A stretch of DNA of 64,000 nucleotides from NCBI RefSeq assembly GCF_003111685.1, contig NZ_CP022189.1, forward strand, positions 1,690,001 to 1,754,000. The letters run 5' to 3'. Positions 38,560 through 47,856 of this stretch are shown here, one piece after another (position 1 is the stretch's first letter; every line of letters starts with the position of its first letter). The position numbers were made by a program, and so were the translations under genes. A model generated the notes under the pieces. It saw only the letters and a list, made by a program, of their open reading frames with translations, was not told the DNA's origin and did no database searches. The stretch is from Alloyangia pacifica (GTDB lineage Bacteria; Pseudomonadota; Alphaproteobacteria; Rhodobacterales; Rhodobacteraceae).

Positions 38560-39267
38560 TCAGGCGTTCACCGCCAAGGCGCCAACCGGCGGCTCGGGAT
38601 CGCGCAGCACGTATCCGCGCCCCCAGACAGTCTCGATGTAATTCTCGTCCCCCGTGGCTTCCGAGAGCTTCTTGCGCAGCTTGCAGATGAAGACATCGAT
38701 GATCTTGAGCTCGGGCTCATCCATCCCGCCGTAGAGGTGGTTGAGAAACATCTCCTTGGTCAGCGTCGTGCCCTTGCGCAGCGAGAGCAGCTCGAGCATC
38801 TGGTATTCCTTTCCGGTCAGATGCACGGAGCGCTCGCCGACAGTGACGGTCTTGGCGTCGAGGTTCACCGACACCTTCCCGGTACGGATGATCGACTGCG
38901 AGTGTCCCTTGGAGCGGCGGATGATCGCATGGATGCGCGCCACCAGCTCGTCGCGGTGGAAGGGCTTTGTCAGGTAGTCGTCGGCGCCAAAGCCGAATCC
39001 CTTGATCTTGTTCTCGGTGTCGTCCGCTCCGGACAGAATCAGAATCGGCGTATTGATTCGCGCCATCCGCAGCTGGCGCAGCACCTCGTGCCCGTGGATA
39101 TCCGGCAGATTCAGGTCGAGCAGGATCAGATCGTAGTCGTAGAGCTTCGCAAGATCGATGCCCTCTTCCCCGAGATCTGTGGCGTAGACGTTCAGGTTCG
39201 CGTGGTTCAGCATCAGCTCGATGCTCTTCGACGTGGTCGGATCGTCTTCAACCAAAAGGATGCGCAT
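38560..39267 (-). CDS. ctrA: Cell-cycle/motility response regulator CtrA
   Basis: 235 residues. An OmpR-type receiver carries phospho-acceptor Asp51 ([10 protein letters not shown]) and the output switch [26 protein letters not shown], followed by a winged helix with [23 protein letters not shown]. It matches CtrA, which in Rhodobacterales controls flagella, gene transfer agent and signalling genes rather than being essential. A near-consensus CtrA box lies about 60 bp upstream (39317-39331) and sciP is the next gene on the same strand. Confidence 0.97.
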   Translation of the reverse strand: MRILLVEDDPTTSKSIELMLNHANLNVYATDLGEEGIDLAKLYDYDLILLDLNLPDIHGHEVLRQLRMARINTPILILSGADDTENKIKGFGFGADDYLTKPFHRDELVARIHAIIRRSKGHSQSIIRTGKVSVNLDAKTVTVGERSVHLTGKEYQMLELLSLRKGTTLTKEMFLNHLYGGMDEPELKIIDVFICKLRKKLSEATGDENYIETVWGRGYVLRDPEPPVGALAVNA

Positions 39268-39316
39268 GGCCGTCTCCGCTAATCTCTACCCCTGCGCCGA
39301 GCCTGTCCCAATTTAG

Positions 39317-39331
39317 TTAATGGTTCTTTAC
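39317..39331. promoter_or_regulatory. Near-consensus CtrA box upstream of ctrA
   Basis: TTAATGGTTCTTTAC is TTAA-N7-TTAC, one base from the TTAA-N7-TTAA consensus. It lies 50-64 bp before the ctrA start and might serve autoregulation. On the minus strand TTGATT and TAGACT, 16 bp apart and just upstream, could be a promoter. Confidence 0.35.
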
Positions 39332-39549
39332 CCCAGCCGAGATCAGTCTAGAGAACTTGAGTGGGCAATCAACTTTCGAAAGAATCTCATAAGGATAGGT
39401 CGCGCCAATTTCCGCACCGAGGTGAACCTGACCTTGCGTGCCAGGCAGGACGTCCGCCGTCCCCAAGGTAAAGCCAGCGATGCCGGGCGTTTCGCGAGCC
39501 CCCCAAAGCCCCATAAGCGCCATGAGCCCCATGTGTCGTCATTCGCCCC

Positions 39550-39822
39550 TCAGCGGAACCGCTGCACCAGCGTGGCCTTGAGCGCCTCCTCTCCGTGGCT
39601 GGAGACGGCCTTGACCCATTCGGCCAGTTCCTCGGCGCTGAGCGCATAGCGCTCCATCGCCTGCTGGTCTGTCAGGAGCCCATGACGCACGGCGCGCACG
39701 ACGGCGGCCTTGCGGGAGGCCACCCAGCGCCGCGTCTCTGGCGGTGGGAGATCGGCCCGTGTCATGATCGAACCATCAGGCAACGTCACCGCGCGCGGGC
39801 CATCGATCTTCTTGAGGTACAT
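39550..39822 (-). CDS. sciP: CtrA inhibitor SciP (DUF1153)
   Basis: 90 residues. It starts MYLKKIDGPRAVTLPDGSIM and continues TRADLPPPETRRWVASRKAAV, then a helix-turn-helix-like end (MERYALSAEELAEWVKAV), the DUF1153 pattern. In Caulobacter SciP binds DNA and CtrA and blocks CtrA-dependent transcription after S-phase entry. Adjacency to ctrA on the same strand fits that role. The start is ATG at 39822; the in-frame ORF beyond it is not conserved-looking. Confidence 0.92.
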   Translation of the reverse strand: MYLKKIDGPRAVTLPDGSIMTRADLPPPETRRWVASRKAAVVRAVRHGLLTDQQAMERYALSAEELAEWVKAVSSHGEEALKATLVQRFR

Positions 39823-39981
39823 GGTCGTCGTCCCGTGTGCTCGTCCGGTATGATCGCACCGTGAGGTCGTCTCCTCGGGTGGTCCTCGCCCCTCGTCGTC
39901 ATCGCTCCGGCTGGAGGCCGCCCATTCGGTTGCCCCCCTCGTGCGAGTGTCCCCTGTTCTCACGTCCCATGCCTGCGTCCA

Positions 39982-40007
39982 TGGCCCTCTATCGTGGCCC
40001 TCTATCG
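39982..40007. repeat. Two-copy 13-bp tandem repeat
   Basis: TGGCCCTCTATCG occurs at 39982-39994 and again at 39995-40007, perfectly in tandem, followed by TGGGC. It lies about 160 bp upstream of sciP in non-coding DNA. Confidence 0.8.
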
Positions 40008-40226
40008 TGGGCTTTCCCATGGCCCGGCCATTGCCGCACCAGTTTCATCGGGGCGGCGCTTCGGCCATACTACTGTCGCGCAGGATGCCGGGTTTTTGCG
40101 GGTCTCTTCGGCGCCTCCCGTCGGGAGGATTCCAGCACCTCCACCGCCCCCCCTTCGCAGCGCGATCCAGCTATGGGGGTGACGCATAATGGCCTTGCGC
40201 GATTTAACGCTGTCTAAAACGCGCCC

Positions 40227-40254
40227 TTGTTAGTATGACGCATTTTCCTATATT
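40227..40254 (+). promoter_or_regulatory. Candidate mnmA promoter
   Basis: TTGTTA (40227-40232), a 16-base spacer and TATATT (40249-40254), about 25 bp before the mnmA start. The -10 is five of six to TATAAT. Confidence 0.5.
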
Positions 40255-40278
40255 CCCCCGGACTCCCGGAGATTGATG

Positions 40279-41421
40279 ATGGCCCTCGATACCCAGACCC
40301 TGAACTCGCTTGGCTTTGCGAAATCCCCCGCCGACACGCGGGTGGTCGTCGCCATGTCTGGCGGCGTGGACAGCTCCGTCGTCGCCGCCATGCTGGCCGA
40401 GGAAGGCTACGACGTGGTCGGCGTGACGCTGCAACTCTACGATCACGGCGCGGCGCTGGCCAAGAAGGGCGCCTGCTGCGCCGGCGTCGACATCCACGAC
40501 GCGCGCCGGGTCGCCGAGCAGATGGGTTTCCCGCACTACGTGCTGGACTACGAGAACATCTTCAAGGACGCGGTGATCGACGAGTTTGCCGAGAGCTACC
40601 TTGGCGGGGCCACCCCGGTGCCCTGCATCCGCTGCAACGAGCGGGTGAAGTTCAAGGACCTGCTGGAGACCGCCAAGGATCTCGATGCAGACTGCATGGC
40701 CACTGGTCACTACATTCAGCGCATGGATGGTGCCGAAGGCGCCGAGCTGCACTCGGCCGCCGATGCGAACCGGGACCAGAGCTATTTTCTCTTCTCGACC
40801 ACCCCCGAGCAGCTCTCTTACCTGCGCTTCCCGCTGGGGCACCTCAAGAGCAAGGCCGAGACCCGTGCGCTGGCCGCCAAGTACGGGCTTTCGGTGGCCG
40901 ACAAGCCCGACAGCCAGGACATCTGCTTCGTGCCCGACGGCAACTACGCCTCGGTGATCGAGAAGCTCCGCCCCGGTGCCGCGGAGCCGGGCGAGATCGT
41001 GCATGCGGACGGGCGCAAGCTCGGCACCCACAAGGGCGTCATCCACTACACCATCGGCCAGCGCCGCGGCCTTGGCATCGGCGGGCTCGACGAGCCGCTC
41101 TACGTGGTGAAACTTGACGTCGACGCCAAGCAGGTCGTGGTTGGCCCCAAGGAGATGCTGGCGACCCGCGTCATTCCGGTCCGCGAGATCAACTGGCTCG
41201 GCGATGAGCCCTTCACCAGCCGCGACGAATGGCACCTGAAGGTCAAGGTCCGCTCCACCCGCCCGCCGCGCGACGCGATCATCCGCCCGCTCAGCGACAC
41301 CACCGCCGAGGTCGAACTTCTGACCCCAGAGGAAGGCGTCAGCCCGGGCCAGGCCTGCGTGTTCTATGCCCCCGAAGGCAGCCGCATCTTCGGTGGCGGC
41401 TGGATCTGGCGCGGCTACTGA
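40279..41421 (+). CDS. mnmA: tRNA-specific 2-thiouridylase MnmA
   Basis: 380 residues. A PP-loop ATPase ([16 protein letters not shown]) that adds sulfur to U34 of tRNAs for Lys, Glu and Gln. The catalytic cysteines lie in [14 protein letters not shown] and [13 protein letters not shown], with the C-terminal OB-like domain in [11 protein letters not shown]. Two ATGs are in tandem at 40276 and 40279; the second sits seven bases after GGAG and is preferred. Confidence 0.96.
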   Translation: MALDTQTLNSLGFAKSPADTRVVVAMSGGVDSSVVAAMLAEEGYDVVGVTLQLYDHGAALAKKGACCAGVDIHDARRVAEQMGFPHYVLDYENIFKDAVIDEFAESYLGGATPVPCIRCNERVKFKDLLETAKDLDADCMATGHYIQRMDGAEGAELHSAADANRDQSYFLFSTTPEQLSYLRFPLGHLKSKAETRALAAKYGLSVADKPDSQDICFVPDGNYASVIEKLRPGAAEPGEIVHADGRKLGTHKGVIHYTIGQRRGLGIGGLDEPLYVVKLDVDAKQVVVGPKEMLATRVIPVREINWLGDEPFTSRDEWHLKVKVRSTRPPRDAIIRPLSDTTAEVELLTPEEGVSPGQACVFYAPEGSRIFGGGWIWRGY

Positions 41422-41489
41422 TCGCCGCACCCCTCTTGCTTCAGGCAATCCAAGGGCCCATCCTTTTTTATGAAAGGGTGGGCCTTGTC

Positions 41490-41822
41490 ATGTCATGGCT
41501 GAACCGGCTCACGGAACGCCGGATCCTGAAGTCGCTGGTCGAGGGCAAGCTGCAGGGCCTGGAGGGTGAGGGGCGTCCCCTGCCCGATCGCAGCGGCGAG
41601 GCGCATCTCGACCCCGGCGAGGCCATGGGGTTCCGACTGATGGCCGAGGCCGGCGCCCTGCCCGAGGAAATCACCCTCAAGAAGCAGGTCGCCGCGCAGC
41701 AGCAGCGTCTGGCCCGACTGACCGACCCCGAGGCGCGCAAGGCGGCCATGGCCGAGCTTGCCGTTCTGCAGATGAAGCAATCCATGGCCGAGGAGGCCCG
41801 GCGCCGGTTCTTGCGCGACTAG
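41490..41822 (+). CDS. DUF1992 (DnaJC28-like conserved domain) protein
   Basis: 110 residues. The pattern ERRILKSLVEGKLQGLEGEG then PDPGEAMGFRLMAEAG-like sequence is that of DUF1992, a short domain also found in eukaryotic DNAJC28 but here without a J domain. Function is unknown. The ATG at 41490 precedes the conserved core. Its stop overlaps the stop of the convergent GGDEF-EAL gene (41819-41822). Confidence 0.8.
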   Translation: MSWLNRLTERRILKSLVEGKLQGLEGEGRPLPDRSGEAHLDPGEAMGFRLMAEAGALPEEITLKKQVAAQQQRLARLTDPEARKAAMAELAVLQMKQSMAEEARRRFLRD

Positions 41823-43657
41823 CCCTCGTCCGGAGCCCATTCGCCGATTGGGTAGATCAGCGGCGCCTGCGCCAGCACTTCGCCGCAGAGCGGGGGAGAA
41901 ATCATATGCCCCTGCCCTGCGTCGCAGCCCATGGCCCTGAGGTAGCTGAGCTGGCCGGGGGTCTCGATCCCCTCGGCCACGACGCGGAAGCCGAAGCGCC
42001 GCGCCATGCCGAGGATCGCCTCGACCACGGCGCGGTCGCGCGGATGCGCGCTGAGCCCCTGCACGAACTGACGGTCTATTTTCAGCATGTCGATCGGCCA
42101 AGCGCCGAGATGGCGCAGACTGCCGTAGCCGGTGCCGAAGTCGTCGAGCGCGATTTTTGCCCCGCAGGCGCGCAACTCACTCAATGACTCGAAGACACGC
42201 CCCCCTGTCTCTCCCAGGATCACCGTCTCGGGCACCTCGATCACGATCGCCTGCCAAGGCAGCCCGAGGTCCGAGAGCAGCCTTCCGAAATCGCCCGTGA
42301 AACGGGGGTTGTGCAGGTCGAAGCCGGTGACGTTGATGCCGATGCGCAGGGGGGCGCCCGCGACCGCCGTGCGCACTGGCAGCCCGCGCAGAATCTCGGT
42401 GGACTGCACGATCATGCTGCGGGTCAACTGTTCGGCCAGAACCGGGTTCTCGAAGATCGGGTAAAAGAGCTCGGGGCCGATGATCTCGCCGTTCTCACCG
42501 CGCCAGCGGGCCAGAACCTCGTAGCCGGTACACTGCCCGGTGGCGAGGTCGACCACCGGGTGAAAGACCGGCCCTATCTCTCCTGCGGCCAACGCCCCGG
42601 CGAAATTTCGCATGAGCTCGCGCAGGCTGAAACGCAGGTGGCGATGCGGATCGAAGATCACCGCGGCGCCGCGCCCGGCCTCCTTGGCCGCATAGAGCGC
42701 CGTGTCGGCCTGTTCGAACAGGGTGTCGTAGCTTTCGCCATGGCGCGGGTAAAGCGCAGCGCCCATGCTGATCCCGCCCAGCTCGGACTTTCCCATGGTC
42801 TCGGCCAAGCGGGCGCTCGCCGCGCTGCAGGCCCGCATCACTTGCAGCAGCGCCACCTCCGCATCCGCGGGCAGGCGCAGCAGCAGCGCAAACTCATCCC
42901 CACCGATCCGCCCGAGCCGGGAGTCGGACGGGACGCTGCCCTGCAGCGCCCTGGCGATGGCACGCAGGTAGATGTCGCCGAACTGATGCCCGTGCAGATC
43001 ATTGATCTGCTTGAAGTTATCCAAGTCCATGAGCACCAGCGCATAAGGCCCGCGCCCCGCGCCCAGGGTCTCGCGCGCCTGCGCCCGGAAGGCGTCGGCA
43101 TTGTCGAGCCCGGAGAGCGCATCCTTCTGCACCCGTCGCTGCAGTTCTGCCGCCTGACGCCCGAGCGCGGCCATGTCCTGCGCCATCGCGATCTTCCCGC
43201 GGCGCTCGACAAGCAGCGCAGCGAGCATGGCGATGAAAGGCGCCGAGGCCGTCTCTGCCGCGGCAATGCTGACCTCGTCGGCATTGAAGCCGAGCACGAT
43301 GGTGCCCAGCGGCAACGCCGGATGCGAACTCCGGCCGCTGCCGATCCGCTCGATCAGGAAACACAGGCGCCGGCCCTTCACGACGGCTTCGACGGTCCGT
43401 CTGCGCTGTTGCAGCGCCAGCGCTTCGGGGCGATTGTCCACTAGGTTGCGCAGGCTTTCGGCAACGGGCCCCTCGAGCGGCGCCGCCAAGCGTACCGCGC
43501 GCGGTCCAACGACCTCGGGCGGAAGGTCCACAAGACAGGCGACGGCCCCGGTCAATGGCAGGGCCGAGGCGCCGATCCTGTCCAGAAAGGCGTCGAGTTC
43601 GGAAACCGGCAGGTCATCCTGGCCGAAGGCATCGTGGTCCGGCAAATCGCTAATCAT
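41819..43657 (-). CDS. GGDEF-EAL cyclic-di-GMP signalling protein
   Basis: 612 residues. An N-terminal region of about 170 residues without a recognised domain, then GGDEF (GRIGGDEFALLLRL, motif at 252-256) and EAL with the variant EVL (GYEVLARWRG) and the loop DDFGTGYGSLRHL. The GGDEF active site is intact; the usual RxxD inhibitory site before it is not seen. It may make or degrade c-di-GMP or both. The start is ATG at 43657 with GGAGGTG eight bases upstream, so the longer in-frame ORF is rejected. A perfect CtrA box lies 130 bp upstream. Confidence 0.93.
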   Translation of the reverse strand: MISDLPDHDAFGQDDLPVSELDAFLDRIGASALPLTGAVACLVDLPPEVVGPRAVRLAAPLEGPVAESLRNLVDNRPEALALQQRRRTVEAVVKGRRLCFLIERIGSGRSSHPALPLGTIVLGFNADEVSIAAAETASAPFIAMLAALLVERRGKIAMAQDMAALGRQAAELQRRVQKDALSGLDNADAFRAQARETLGAGRGPYALVLMDLDNFKQINDLHGHQFGDIYLRAIARALQGSVPSDSRLGRIGGDEFALLLRLPADAEVALLQVMRACSAASARLAETMGKSELGGISMGAALYPRHGESYDTLFEQADTALYAAKEAGRGAAVIFDPHRHLRFSLRELMRNFAGALAAGEIGPVFHPVVDLATGQCTGYEVLARWRGENGEIIGPELFYPIFENPVLAEQLTRSMIVQSTEILRGLPVRTAVAGAPLRIGINVTGFDLHNPRFTGDFGRLLSDLGLPWQAIVIEVPETVILGETGGRVFESLSELRACGAKIALDDFGTGYGSLRHLGAWPIDMLKIDRQFVQGLSAHPRDRAVVEAILGMARRFGFRVVAEGIETPGQLSYLRAMGCDAGQGHMISPPLCGEVLAQAPLIYPIGEWAPDEG

Positions 43658-43785
43658 GGAGCCGGCACCTCCGTTACGTGAAATCCCAAGTCGAAAACCC
43701 GGGGCGCAGACGCGGATGCCGGCCCCCAACACAATTCCCGCCACGCGCAGAGGCACGCCGGTTACATCAAGCTTTATGGAAAACC

Positions 43786-43800
43786 TTAAGGAGTTGTTAA
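43786..43800. promoter_or_regulatory. Perfect CtrA binding box
   Basis: TTAAGGAGTTGTTAA is TTAA-N7-TTAA, the full CtrA consensus, 129-143 bp upstream of the GGDEF-EAL start codon in AT-richer DNA. TTAA is rare in this GC-rich genome. CtrA control of c-di-GMP genes is known in Rhodobacterales. Confidence 0.6.
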
Positions 43801-43858
43801 TAAGTGCCCCGGCCGAAGAGATATACGCCGCGCCTTGGCACAAGGCGGGCAAAGCGAA

Positions 43859-43883
43859 ACGCCGCCCGGGAGCCGGGCGGCGT
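43859..43883 (-). terminator. Intrinsic terminator after dctD
   Basis: ACGCCGCCCGG pairs perfectly with CCGGGCGGCGT around a 3-nt loop. On the minus strand TTTCGCTTTG follows. It lies 39 bp after the dctD stop. Confidence 0.7.
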
Positions 43884-43922
43884 CGATCCTTGGTTCCGTG
43901 ACCTCGTCTACGCGCGCGGCGC

Positions 43923-45257
43923 TCAGAGGTAGTCCGACCGCTGCAGGCCGTATTTGGCCATCTTCTCGTTCAGCGTCCGGCGCGGCAGGCAGAGCTCGTC
44001 CATCACCGAGGAGATCGAGCCCTTGTGGCGGCGCATGGTGTTGTCGATCAGCATCCGCTCGAACGCTTCCACGTATTCCTTCAGCGGCTTGCCCTCGGTG
44101 GTCATCACCGGCTGCATGTCCTCGTGGTCATTCATCAGCAGCGAGGCGATGGTGCCTGTCCCACGACGCGACTGCAGCACCGCGCGCTCGGCAAGGTTGA
44201 TCAGCTGGCGCACGTTTCCGGGCCAGGGCGCCTGCAGCAGCTGCGCCGCCTCCTGAGCCGAGACCTGCGGCGCGTCGCAGCCGTATTCATCCGAGAACTG
44301 CTCGGAGAAGCGGGTGAAGAGCGTCAGGATGTCCTCGCCGCGCTGGCGCAGCGGCGGCACGGTGATCTTCAGCGCGGCAAGACGGTAGTAAAGGTCGGGG
44401 CGCAGCGCGGTCTCGCAGGTGCGGCCCTCGTCCTGCAGGTTGCAGATGGCGATGATGCGGGTTTCAGGTGGGGTGCCCTGATCGTTGATCACCGACAGGA
44501 GTCGCGCCTGCGAGGCGTCCGAGAGGCTTTCGATGTCCTCGAGCACCAACGTGCCGCCGCGCGCCTCCTCGATCGCCGGAAGACGGGTGTCCTCGGGCTG
44601 CATCGGGCCGAAGAGGCGGCGCATCAGCGCGTCCTCGTCCATCGCCGCGCAGGAGATCAGCACGAACTTCTTGCCGGCGCGCGAGCCCACCGCGTGCAGC
44701 GCGTGGGCGATCAGCGTCTTGCCGGTGCCGGTCTCGCCGTCGATCAGCACGTGGCCATCGGCCTGGCCCAGATCGAGCACGTCCTCGCGCAGCCGCTCCA
44801 TCGCCGGGCTCTGGCCGATGAGCTTGCTCATCAGCTGGCCGCCGTCCGAAAGCTCGCGGCGCAGCACCCGGTTGTCGAGCGTCAGGCGGCGGGCATTGGT
44901 GGCTTTCTTCGCCAGCTCCGACATGCGGTCCGGGTTGAAAGGCTTCTCGAGGAAGTCATAGGCCCCGATCCGCATCGCCTCGACGGCCATGGGCACGTCG
45001 CCGTGGCCGGTGATCATGATGACGGGCAGCGCCGAGTCGTTGCCCATCAGCTTGCGCAGGAACTGGATGCCATCCATCCCCGGCATGCGGATGTCCGAGA
45101 TCACGATGCCCGGGTAATCCGCGCCCACCGCGCCAAGCGCCTCTTCGGCGCTGGAGTAGGTCTCGGTGTCATAGCCAGACAGGGCCAGCCACTGGCTGAT
45201 CGACTGGCGCATGTCCTTTTCATCGTCGACGATGGCGATCTTCATGGCTTTGGTCAT
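43923..45257 (-). CDS. dctD: C4-dicarboxylate response regulator DctD (GAFTGA-less)
   Basis: 444 residues. The receiver has Asp55 in IVISDIRMPGMDG, the AAA+ domain has Walker A GETGTGKTLIAHALH, and a Fis-type helix lies at the end (SISSVMDELCLPRRTLNEKM). The GAFTGA loop is missing (LFGPMQPEDTRLPAIEEARGG) and the Walker B pair reads LVLEDI, with Glu-Asp in place of the usual Asp-Glu. Both are unusual for a DctD that should drive sigma-54 promoters. It follows dctB with a 72-bp gap. No dctP/Q/M transporter genes are adjacent. ATG 45257 was preferred over 45245 because of AAAGG upstream. Confidence 0.9.
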   Translation of the reverse strand: MTKAMKIAIVDDEKDMRQSISQWLALSGYDTETYSSAEEALGAVGADYPGIVISDIRMPGMDGIQFLRKLMGNDSALPVIMITGHGDVPMAVEAMRIGAYDFLEKPFNPDRMSELAKKATNARRLTLDNRVLRRELSDGGQLMSKLIGQSPAMERLREDVLDLGQADGHVLIDGETGTGKTLIAHALHAVGSRAGKKFVLISCAAMDEDALMRRLFGPMQPEDTRLPAIEEARGGTLVLEDIESLSDASQARLLSVINDQGTPPETRIIAICNLQDEGRTCETALRPDLYYRLAALKITVPPLRQRGEDILTLFTRFSEQFSDEYGCDAPQVSAQEAAQLLQAPWPGNVRQLINLAERAVLQSRRGTGTIASLLMNDHEDMQPVMTTEGKPLKEYVEAFERMLIDNTMRRHKGSISSVMDELCLPRRTLNEKMAKYGLQRSDYL

Positions 45258-45329
45258 TCGGTCTGGTCGCCTTTTGTTGTGGTCTTGGCGCGCGTCTTGC
45301 GCGGTAACTTACTCGTCATCGCCCGCGGC

Positions 45330-47093
45330 TCACTCTGCCGCGGCGGGGCTTTCGTTCAAGATAGGCAATTGCATCTCGAAAACAGCCCCCCCTTCGGTCC
45401 CGTTGCGTGCCGAGAGGCGTCCACCGAGGTCGGTGACGATCCCCGAGGAGATCGCGAGGCCGAGGCCGGTGCCGTCGCCGGGCTGCTTGGTGGTGTAGAA
45501 GGGCTCGAACAGCGCATCGAGATCCTCGATGCCGTGGCCGTTGTCGCGCACGCTGAGCGTCGCCGTCTCGCCGCTGGCGAGGATGATCTCGATCTCGGGG
45601 TTGGCAACGGATTTGGTCGCGTCGATGGCATTGCGCAGCAGGTTCACCAGGACCTGCTCGATGCGCATCCGGTCGCCCATCACCATCACTGGCAGGTCGG
45701 GAAGAATCTTGGAGATCCGCACCCGCCGCGCCTTCAGCTGCGGCTCCATCATCGACAGCGAGGAGGCCAATGCCTCGCCCATGTCGACCGGCACGAAATT
45801 CGCCTGCCCCTTGCGCGCGTAGCTCTTGAGCTGGCGGGTGATCGCCCCCATGCGCTCGATCAGGTCGTCGATGCGGGAAAAGGCGGTCATCGCCTCCTCG
45901 GGGCGGTTGCGCTTGAGCAGCAGCCGCGCCCCCGCGAGGTAGGTTTTCATCGCCGCCAGCGGCTGGTTCAGCTCGTGGCTGACGGCGGCGGACATCTCGC
46001 CGAGGGCGGCCAGCTTCGAGCTCTGCTCGAGCGTCTGCTCGGCACTGGCCAGATCCTTCTGCACCTTCTCACGCTCTGCGATCTCGCGCTGCAGCCGCGC
46101 GTTCAGCGCGCGCAGCTCGACGCTCTCGCGCTGGAAGAGGGCCATGCGCAGCGCGGTCTTGCGCGACAGCGCGTAGAAGGCCAGCGCGGTCAGCAGAGCA
46201 AAGGCCATGATCTCGAGCGCCAGCACGGCGTTCACCTTCTCGCGCACCGAGGCATAGGTGGTGAAGGTCGCCATGGTCCATCCGCGGAAGGGAATGCGCC
46301 CGTCGATGCGCATCACCGCCTCGCCGCGCAGGTAGGCATCGGCGGGCAGCGCGGTCCAGTCGGCGGTGGCCTTGATGGCGCGCTCGATGGCATTCTCGGC
46401 GGGCTGCTTTGCCAGGGCCTCGTCCATGGTGAGCCCGCGCCAGCGCGGCTCGGTGGCAAGGATGATCCGCCCCTCGGAATCGAGCACGGCGACGGCATCG
46501 GTGATCCCTGCCCAGGCCCGTTCAAACTTCGCCAGATCGACCTCGACCATGATCACGCCGATGGAGGAGTTCTGGCTCTCCATGCGCCGCGAATAGGTGA
46601 AGGCGTAGCCCCCCGCCTCGCGCTCCTGCACGGTAAAGACGGTGGTATTGGCACGCAGCGCGTCGACGTAATAGGCCTCGGAGCGGTGGTTCGAGCCAAG
46701 CCGGTTGCGGTCGGTGGCCGCCACGGTGCGCCCGTCGCGGTCGAGCAGCATCAGCGAGGCCGCCCCGATCTCGTCGACATAGGAAATCAGCCGCTGCGTC
46801 GACTGGCTGAAGTCTCCCGAGTTCAGCGCCCCGATCAGGGCCGGATCGCGCGCCAGCAACTGCGGCACGATGGCATTGCGGCGCAACTCGGACAGGATAT
46901 TGCCGGAATAGAGCGCCAGCCGCAGCTCGGCGCGGTTGCGCGTCGAGGCGGTGGAACGGTCGGTGAGCAGGACGTTGGTGATCCACACCGTGCTGACCGC
47001 CAGCACCAGCAAAAGGATAAGCGCCGCCCGCACCCGCCAACTCAGCGGGCCCGAACGCCGTCTGTCTTTCTTGTCACGCGTGGTCTCCGACAT
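45330..47093 (-). CDS. dctB: C4-dicarboxylate sensor kinase DctB
   Basis: 587 residues. A first membrane helix (VRAALILLLVLAVSTVWITN), a periplasmic double-PAS-like sensor of about 240 residues with the ligand-type YAFTYSRRM stretch, and a second helix near 290-310 come first. A coiled coil (VELRALNARLQREIAEREKV) leads to the H-box AAVSHELNQPLAAMKTYLAG with His373 and an ATPase domain. It senses external C4-dicarboxylates. The ATG at 47093 is used; an upstream in-frame start adds 12 residues without better support. Confidence 0.92.
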   Translation of the reverse strand: MSETTRDKKDRRRSGPLSWRVRAALILLLVLAVSTVWITNVLLTDRSTASTRNRAELRLALYSGNILSELRRNAIVPQLLARDPALIGALNSGDFSQSTQRLISYVDEIGAASLMLLDRDGRTVAATDRNRLGSNHRSEAYYVDALRANTTVFTVQEREAGGYAFTYSRRMESQNSSIGVIMVEVDLAKFERAWAGITDAVAVLDSEGRIILATEPRWRGLTMDEALAKQPAENAIERAIKATADWTALPADAYLRGEAVMRIDGRIPFRGWTMATFTTYASVREKVNAVLALEIMAFALLTALAFYALSRKTALRMALFQRESVELRALNARLQREIAEREKVQKDLASAEQTLEQSSKLAALGEMSAAVSHELNQPLAAMKTYLAGARLLLKRNRPEEAMTAFSRIDDLIERMGAITRQLKSYARKGQANFVPVDMGEALASSLSMMEPQLKARRVRISKILPDLPVMVMGDRMRIEQVLVNLLRNAIDATKSVANPEIEIILASGETATLSVRDNGHGIEDLDALFEPFYTTKQPGDGTGLGLAISSGIVTDLGGRLSARNGTEGGAVFEMQLPILNESPAAAE

Positions 47094-47139
47094 GGCGCCC
47101 AACTTACGCCGGGCGCCGGGCCGGCTCAAGCGGTGCCGG

Positions 47140-47808
47140 TCAAGCCTCGGCGAGCGCCGCCGTCAGATTGGCGAAAAGACGCGCACCGTCCTCGTTGCCC
47201 TGCGACGGATCGCAGGCCCGCTCGGGGTGCGGCATCATCCCGAGAACACGGCGGTTTTCCGAAAGGATGCCGGCGATGTCGCGGTCCGCGCCATTGGGGT
47301 TGTCGGTGTAGCGGAAGGCCACGCGTCCCTCGCCCTCGAGCATGTCCAGCGTCGCAGCGTCGGCGGTGTAATTGCCGTCGTGATGCGCGATCGGGATGCC
47401 GATCTTCTCGCCCATCTCGTAGCCGCGGGTAAAGACGGACTGGCTCTCGGCCACTTCCAGACCCACCGTGCGGCAGATGTACTTGAGGTTCGCGTTGCGC
47501 AGCAGCGCCCCCGGCAGCAGCCCGGTCTCGGTGAGGATCTGGAAGCCGTTGCAGACGCCGAAGACGTAGCCGCCGCGCTCGGCATGGGCCTTCACGCCCT
47601 GGCAGATCGGCGAGTTGGCGGCGATGGCACCGCAGCGCAGGTAATCGCCATAGGAGAAGCCGCCCGGCAGGCCGACGATGTCGACGCCCGCAGGCAGCGT
47701 GGTGTCCTTGTGCCAGACCATCTCGACCTCGAGCCCGGCCTGTTCGAAGGCCATCTTCAGATCACGATCGCAGTTCGATCCGGGGAAGACGATGACGGCG
47801 GCTTTCAT
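47140..47808 (-). CDS. purQ: Phosphoribosylformylglycinamidine synthase glutaminase subunit PurQ
   Basis: 222 residues. A class I glutamine amidotransferase with nucleophile cysteine in GVCNGFQIL, the family start [12 protein letters not shown], and the HPERA end of the triad. It supplies ammonia to PurL for purine synthesis. The start is ATG at 47808, with AGGAG upstream. The expected partner purS is not adjacent; a zinc alcohol dehydrogenase lies upstream on the same strand. Confidence 0.95.
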   Translation of the reverse strand: MKAAVIVFPGSNCDRDLKMAFEQAGLEVEMVWHKDTTLPAGVDIVGLPGGFSYGDYLRCGAIAANSPICQGVKAHAERGGYVFGVCNGFQILTETGLLPGALLRNANLKYICRTVGLEVAESQSVFTRGYEMGEKIGIPIAHHDGNYTADAATLDMLEGEGRVAFRYTDNPNGADRDIAGILSENRRVLGMMPHPERACDPSQGNEDGARLFANLTAALAEA

Positions 47809-47856
47809 GGGCACTCTCCTGAACGGCCTTGCGACGCGCTGCGGCGCCGCCCCGCA

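Larger units (their letters stand above)
39823..40278. other. Gene-free region between sciP and mnmA
   Basis: 456 bases. It holds sciP upstream sequence, a 13-bp tandem repeat, and the mnmA promoter candidate close to 40250. The ORFs on both strands here (up to 126 residues) are Arg/Pro-rich, mutually overlapping and without ribosome sites, so none is called. Confidence 0.55.

Noticed and set aside
39837..40217. 126-residue plus-strand ORF between sciP and mnmA
   Set aside because: No ribosome site, Arg/Pro-rich, overlapped by three other ORFs of the same kind in other frames, and no family resemblance.
40204..40218. TTAA-N7-TAAA upstream of mnmA as a CtrA box
   Set aside because: Second half differs from TTAA at two positions and mnmA is a housekeeping gene.
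44025..47432. 1135-residue plus-strand ORF opposite dctD and dctB
   Set aside because: Spans two well-supported genes and the gap between them; composition typical of antisense frames.
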